From Microplitis mediator (taxonomy: Eukaryota; Arthropoda; Insecta; Hymenoptera; Braconidae), in NCBI RefSeq assembly GCF_029852145.1, contig NC_079975.1:4526001-4590000 (forward strand): a DNA stretch of 64,000 bases, given 5' to 3'. Below are positions 59,661-64,000 of this stretch, piece after piece; position 1 is the stretch's first letter; every line of letters begins with the position of its first letter. Both the position numbers and the translations under genes were made by a program. The notes under the pieces were generated by a model. It did not search any database, was not told the origin of the DNA, and worked only from the letters and a program-made list of their open reading frames with translations.

Positions 59661-61399
59661 GTGAACTTTAGGATCATAAAAAAAAAAATATACAAGTAAA
59701 TATTTATTAATATCATACACTATTTAAAACATTATTTTTATCCCACATGACACATTACAATAATTGAACAATTACTTCTAAAAATACTTCAGTTACAACT
59801 TGACGTTTTCTTTATTAATTATCATCATAAAAATCATTCCATAATTTTTCTTCAAGTTCATCAATAAAAGTTAAATGATCTAAGCTAATAAAAAAAAATC
59901 TGTTTAGAATACATCCTTTTTAATGAAGTAAAGATAATAAAAAAAAAATTAGTCAATCATATACGTCACTCATTAAAAAAAAAAAAAAACCCGTAGTTAT
60001 TATCGTTAATCGTATTAGTTGTTTATCTTATTTCATTTTGTGTTCCTTGAAAATTAATATCTTATGACTTATGACGCTAATACACAGTATGTTTGATCAC
60101 GATGACAACCATCGTGATGATAATGACCTACATGTGTAGTAATTTGTATGTTGGATGTAACCAACAATTTTACATGATCATATTTTATAAATCTTCATTT
60201 TATGTTTAAACATTTCTATGAATTAATAAGATTAGCCTTGTAAAAAAAAAATAGATATTAAGCATTCAAGATTTGACGTTCGGCCTTCGTAAAGCCTTCG
60301 TAAATTTTTGTTTTGTTTACAACAATAGGGTAAAATAATAATAATAATTTATCATACTTATGCTATATCTTTTTTTTATTAATTTTTATTCCTTTCCTAA
60401 CTGGTAATGTAAAAGTCAATGAAAACTGATGTTCGGTATTCTCAGGATTTAACAGCTCGGAGCCGGTTGAATCCAGTTAAATCCAGTTTGTCATACACAT
60501 GATATTACCTGAATATTCTGGGTGTGCAGTGGAATTTATATCAATTTTTTTGAAACAATATTTATCGGTATTATTATTATTTATAATGACAATAATTAAT
60601 ATTAATTATTGTTTTGTGTAGAAATAAAACCGCGAATTTTTTATTTTGATAAATCGCGGGCTGACTCATTTGAAATTTTATTACAAATAAATTATGGCAG
60701 AGATAAAAAATAAATAAATTAATGGTTGGGTTTAAAATTTTTGGAATTGATGTGAGGAAACAGATAACAGAAATTGGGCCTTTCCTGAAATTATAGTTTT
60801 AATGTATGTAATTTATAAGAAATTGGGTACTTTAATTTGATTAGGATCTTATCAATTAAATAGGTTATTGACGTGTTAGTCAGTATATTAGAGATATCTA
60901 TCGCTTCAATGTTAAATAGATAAAATTTTTAAGACATGAAAAGAGAAAGAAAAGTTTTGATTACTCGATAAGTCGATTTAATTATGTGTCAAACCCTTTT
61001 TACAAAAAAACATCCGGTTTCTTATCATGGGTTTTTTTTATTGCTATTTGACATGAGGAAAATATTCTGAGTAATTTTTTAAAATTTATTTATTCATGAT
61101 TTATACATATATATATTTTTTTATTGAATAATTCATATGGTAGATATGTTTTGTTGGTCGATAATCGGGATTTGAAAGTTGGGATCGCGGTGACACCTGT
61201 TGATTAAATGTCTTACTGTTTATCAAACTTTATTTGAAGATATAGATATGAATTATTGGCACTATTATTCAAAATTAATAAACTGGGAAAATTATTGGGT
61301 TTTGTTAAATGGTTTATTTTTATTGGTAATTTTATTTATGGAAAGTTCTGTCTAGACCATGGATTTATAGAAAAAAAATCATTTTTTATGTATTCGGTT

Positions 61400-62050
61400 T
61401 AAAAATTAAATTCTGGCTAAACTATTCAAGATACGACTAAAAAGTATCGAATTGATTTTACAGTAAATTAAATTTTTTACAAAAAAGACCTCGATTAATT
61501 TTCACGTAAATTCGTTCCAAAGCCATCGGGAAAAATTATTTTTTTTTCAGTGAAATGTATGTTTCGTCGTTTCTAACAGTTTTCTGAGCTCGAAGAGAAA
61601 AAATTTTTTTTCATTCGCTTCTGTGGGCTAGTATTTTTTTAGAAGACTTGCCGATACCCTCCGAGGCCTCAAAACATCCACTGTACGTCTTAATTTTGAT
61701 CAGGACCGCCGTCTAAGAAATTCTATGGAAAATCTAGATTCAGGGCTCGGTGCTAAGAAAAAAATTTTTTTTCTTTATTTCTATGTGCTAGTGTTCTTCT
61801 AGAAGACTTGTCTGATATCCCCGAGGCCTCTAAACATCCACCGGTCTAAGAAATTCTCGAAATACTCAAAAACAGTGGGAAGTTTTCGCGTTTTCCCGCA
61901 GGGTCAACCGTTTTTCAGATTTTTTTTAATGCTAAAAATAGAAATTTTGATTTAACTATCAAAGATATGTAAAAAAAGTATAGAAACAACTTTACAACAA
62001 ATTAAATTCTTTACAAAAAAAGTCCTTATCAATTATCAGCTAAGTCCAAT
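61400..62050 (+). repeat. Imperfect direct duplication
   Basis: Segment 61575-61680 (attcgcttctgtgggctagt, agaagacttgccgataccct, ccgaggcctcaaaacatcca) is repeated at 61755-61850 with substitutions. A flanking block (agtaaattaaattttttac, 61460) is also repeated near 61995. Non-coding. Confidence 0.55.
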
Positions 62051-63515
62051 AGTTTATATGGGAGGGATTTTTGACTAATAATAATTTTTCATTACCAAAC
62101 ATTTATTGAATTTTCCAACTGCAGCTATGCCTTAAAATACTATACCTAATAATTTTACACTACGACATGTGATCCCTATAAATTGATCCCACCGGCATCT
62201 GATCCCATCGACATTCAGTTGAAAACGACGACGATAAAGGTTTTGAAGATGATGATAATTACAGTTATTAAAATTTTGATTAAACTGATGAATTAGAAGA
62301 TCAGTTGTCAGTCTGATCTAATCTATGGGATCATTTGTCGTGTGATCACTTGTCGGGAATCAGTTGCCATGGAACCGTTTTTCCTTAGTTTCAAAAACAG
62401 TCGACAATAAATTTTCATAAAGTCAACTGTCAAATTACTTATAGTTTAAAAAATCTTCCCAACAACATTCTGCTTCAATTTTCAAACATTCTTCAAGTAA
62501 ATAATCATTAAAAAAAAAAATTGAATTAAATTGAACATTCATTTAAATTAAAATTTATATATTTAATGAATATATACATGAATATACATTTTTATTAAAA
62601 CAATTCATACGATGATTTACAATAAATTTGAATAATTATATTTATGGCTATGATTTAATTATTATAATTACACTTCTACATTATTACATATTTTGGCAAA
62701 TGTTTTTTATTTTTTTTTTCACTTGGAATCTATTATTTATCATTTTAATAATATTATTAAAAAATTACATATGCATCAATCATATCCTATATATTTGTTT
62801 CCTATTAAAGATATATATATATATATAAATATATGACAATTGGAATAATATATATTTTATTGTAATTCAATACTGACGACGTTTCAAATTGTATAAATAG
62901 TCGTTATAAAAAAAAAGTAAAATTGAGTATACAACAAAAATGTACTGCAATGTAAATATTATATATCATAAAATCATTAATATAATATATATCTTCTAAC
63001 AAACAAAATATTTTTAAATCACATTAATAATAAATATACAATTCAATCTTAAACGGTAACTTTTAACAGAATTCAAATATTAAAATCTGCATCATATAAT
63101 TCCATAAAAAATATATATATATTTTTTGAGCCAGCTTTTATTCATTCGTCCTTTAATTAAAGTCGATGAATATTTAGTTCTTTTTTCAATAAAAAAAAAG
63201 TTTTATTAACAAATTGCAACAAAATTTTGTTAAATTTAAATTAACGCGGCCTGGTAATTTTTAGTATTTACATGAAAAAATTAATAGAGAGTCCAAATAT
63301 ATTAATAGTAATCTTATAATAATTATTTAATACTTCATAACAATAATCGAATTATAACGAGTATTTTTTATCAACTTTTTTTATTCCAATTGCTATTAAT
63401 TTTTAAATAAATCATTTTTTAAAATTAAATTAGGAAGATCAATAAAATTTTTTACTGTTTAATTGTCTAGTGTAAATGGATTGACAGGACTCAGTTTCTT
63501 GAAATTTTGTTGAAA

Positions 63516-63757
63516 GTAGGGTAGAAGTACCATTTGGCCACTGCTTCATTTTTGGACATGACATTGAATGCTTTATTTTTATTAATAAAAGATTTTTCTT
63601 TATAAAGTCAAATTTCCATTTTAATAGTGGGATAAAAATTTCTTTGAACGCATGGAAAAAATTAATTGTCATTGTGTCTTTAACAAATTATTTTATTAAA
63701 ATTTTTTAAGGTCCAAAACTGGTCCGAAGGTGGCCAAAAAGGGCATCTCTACCCTAT
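63516..63757 (-). repeat. MITE family F, complete inverted copy
   Basis: Left tagggtagaagtaccatttg + gcca; the right end read on the other strand is tagggtagagatgccctttt + tggcca, an imperfect terminal inverted repeat. About 240 bp. Confidence 0.65.
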
Positions 63758-63784
63758 AAAGTGACGGTGTGCTATATTTTAGTA

Positions 63785-64000
63785 GACTTTAGGATAAAGG
63801 TACCGTTTTTGGCCACTTTAGGGCCAGTTTTGGACACCTGAAAAATTCAAATAATTAATCCGTAAAAGACGCAATGACAGAATTTATTTTTTCCATGCGT
63901 TCAAAGAAACTTTTATCCCACTATTAAAATGAAAATTTTATTTTACACTTTTTCATTAATTAAAATAAAGTAGTAAATGTCCAAAAATGGAGCAATGACC
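63785..64000 (+). repeat. MITE family F, third copy, cut by the window end
   Basis: Contains ggtaccgtttttggccactt, tagggccagttttgg and aaatgtccaaaaatggagca in the same order as the copy at 1112-1340. It runs off the right edge. Confidence 0.6.

Larger units (their letters stand above)
51965..64000. other. Gene-poor 12-kb region, SLC12 5' flank and beyond
   Basis: Upstream of the first SLC12 coding exon, so the promoter should lie near 52.0-52.5 kb; I see no clear TATA box or initiator. Contents: an unclassified GC-richer repeat patch (52.93-54.65 kb), a family B MITE (55308-55516), a family C MITE (56662-56903), AT-rich DNA, a tandem pair of family A MITEs (59270-59660), internal duplications (61400-62050) and family F MITEs at the right edge. 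No coding exon was found on either strand. Confidence 0.55.

Overview
This is a eukaryotic, strongly AT-rich window. It has intron-split genes with GT-AG junctions, long runs of A/T, TTC and TA microsatellites, and many short palindromic repeats. The proteins are of insect type: a cuticle ZP protein and an insect-like SLC12 cotransporter. I take it as an insect, possibly a parasitoid wasp, but the species assignment is inference. There are no bacterial features, CRISPR arrays, rRNA genes or convincing tRNAs.

Layout: (1) 1-8449 is non-coding, repeat-bearing DNA upstream of, or in the first intron of, a ZP gene. (2) 8450-21551 (+) is a ZP-domain type I membrane protein. I could join nine exons with consistent phases; the initiator exon was not found. 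An alternative terminal exon with its own stop and polyA signal lies just after the ZP domain. (3) 24561-27486 (-) is NUDT19, an acyl-CoA-type Nudix hydrolase, in 5 exons. (4) 27780-28232 (-) is SDHAF3, a complex II assembly factor, in 2 exons. (5) 28896-31066 (+) is COPE, epsilon-COP, in 3 exons, divergent from SDHAF3. (6) 32576-32636 (-) and 35924-35980 (+) are two orphan candidate first coding exons around a duplicated promoter-like region at 33.18-34.50 kb. (7) 36846-37856 (+) is an intronless NAXD, the NAD(P)HX dehydratase. (8) 39488-51964 (-) is an SLC12 Na-(K)-Cl cotransporter rebuilt from 16 exons whose phases all agree (1,023 aa). (9) 52.0-64.0 kb has no gene I can support. It holds repeats and a GC-richer patch at 52.9-54.65 kb.

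The genes are ordinary housekeeping, transport and cuticle genes and do not form a pathway. NAXD repairs damaged NAD(P)H, SDHAF3 serves mitochondrial complex II, NUDT19 trims CoA esters, COPE is a COPI coat subunit, the SLC12 protein moves NaCl across membranes, and the ZP protein shapes apical matrix. The most useful observations are: the possible secreted ZP isoform; loss of the K+-site tyrosine in the SLC12 protein (Asn198); a long inverted repeat with hammerhead-like cores in a NUDT19 intron; a ~0.9 kb inverted duplication inside the SLC12 gene; and at least six families of palindromic, MITE-like repeats, one of which sits in the SDHAF3/COPE promoter. I found no clear novel biological system.
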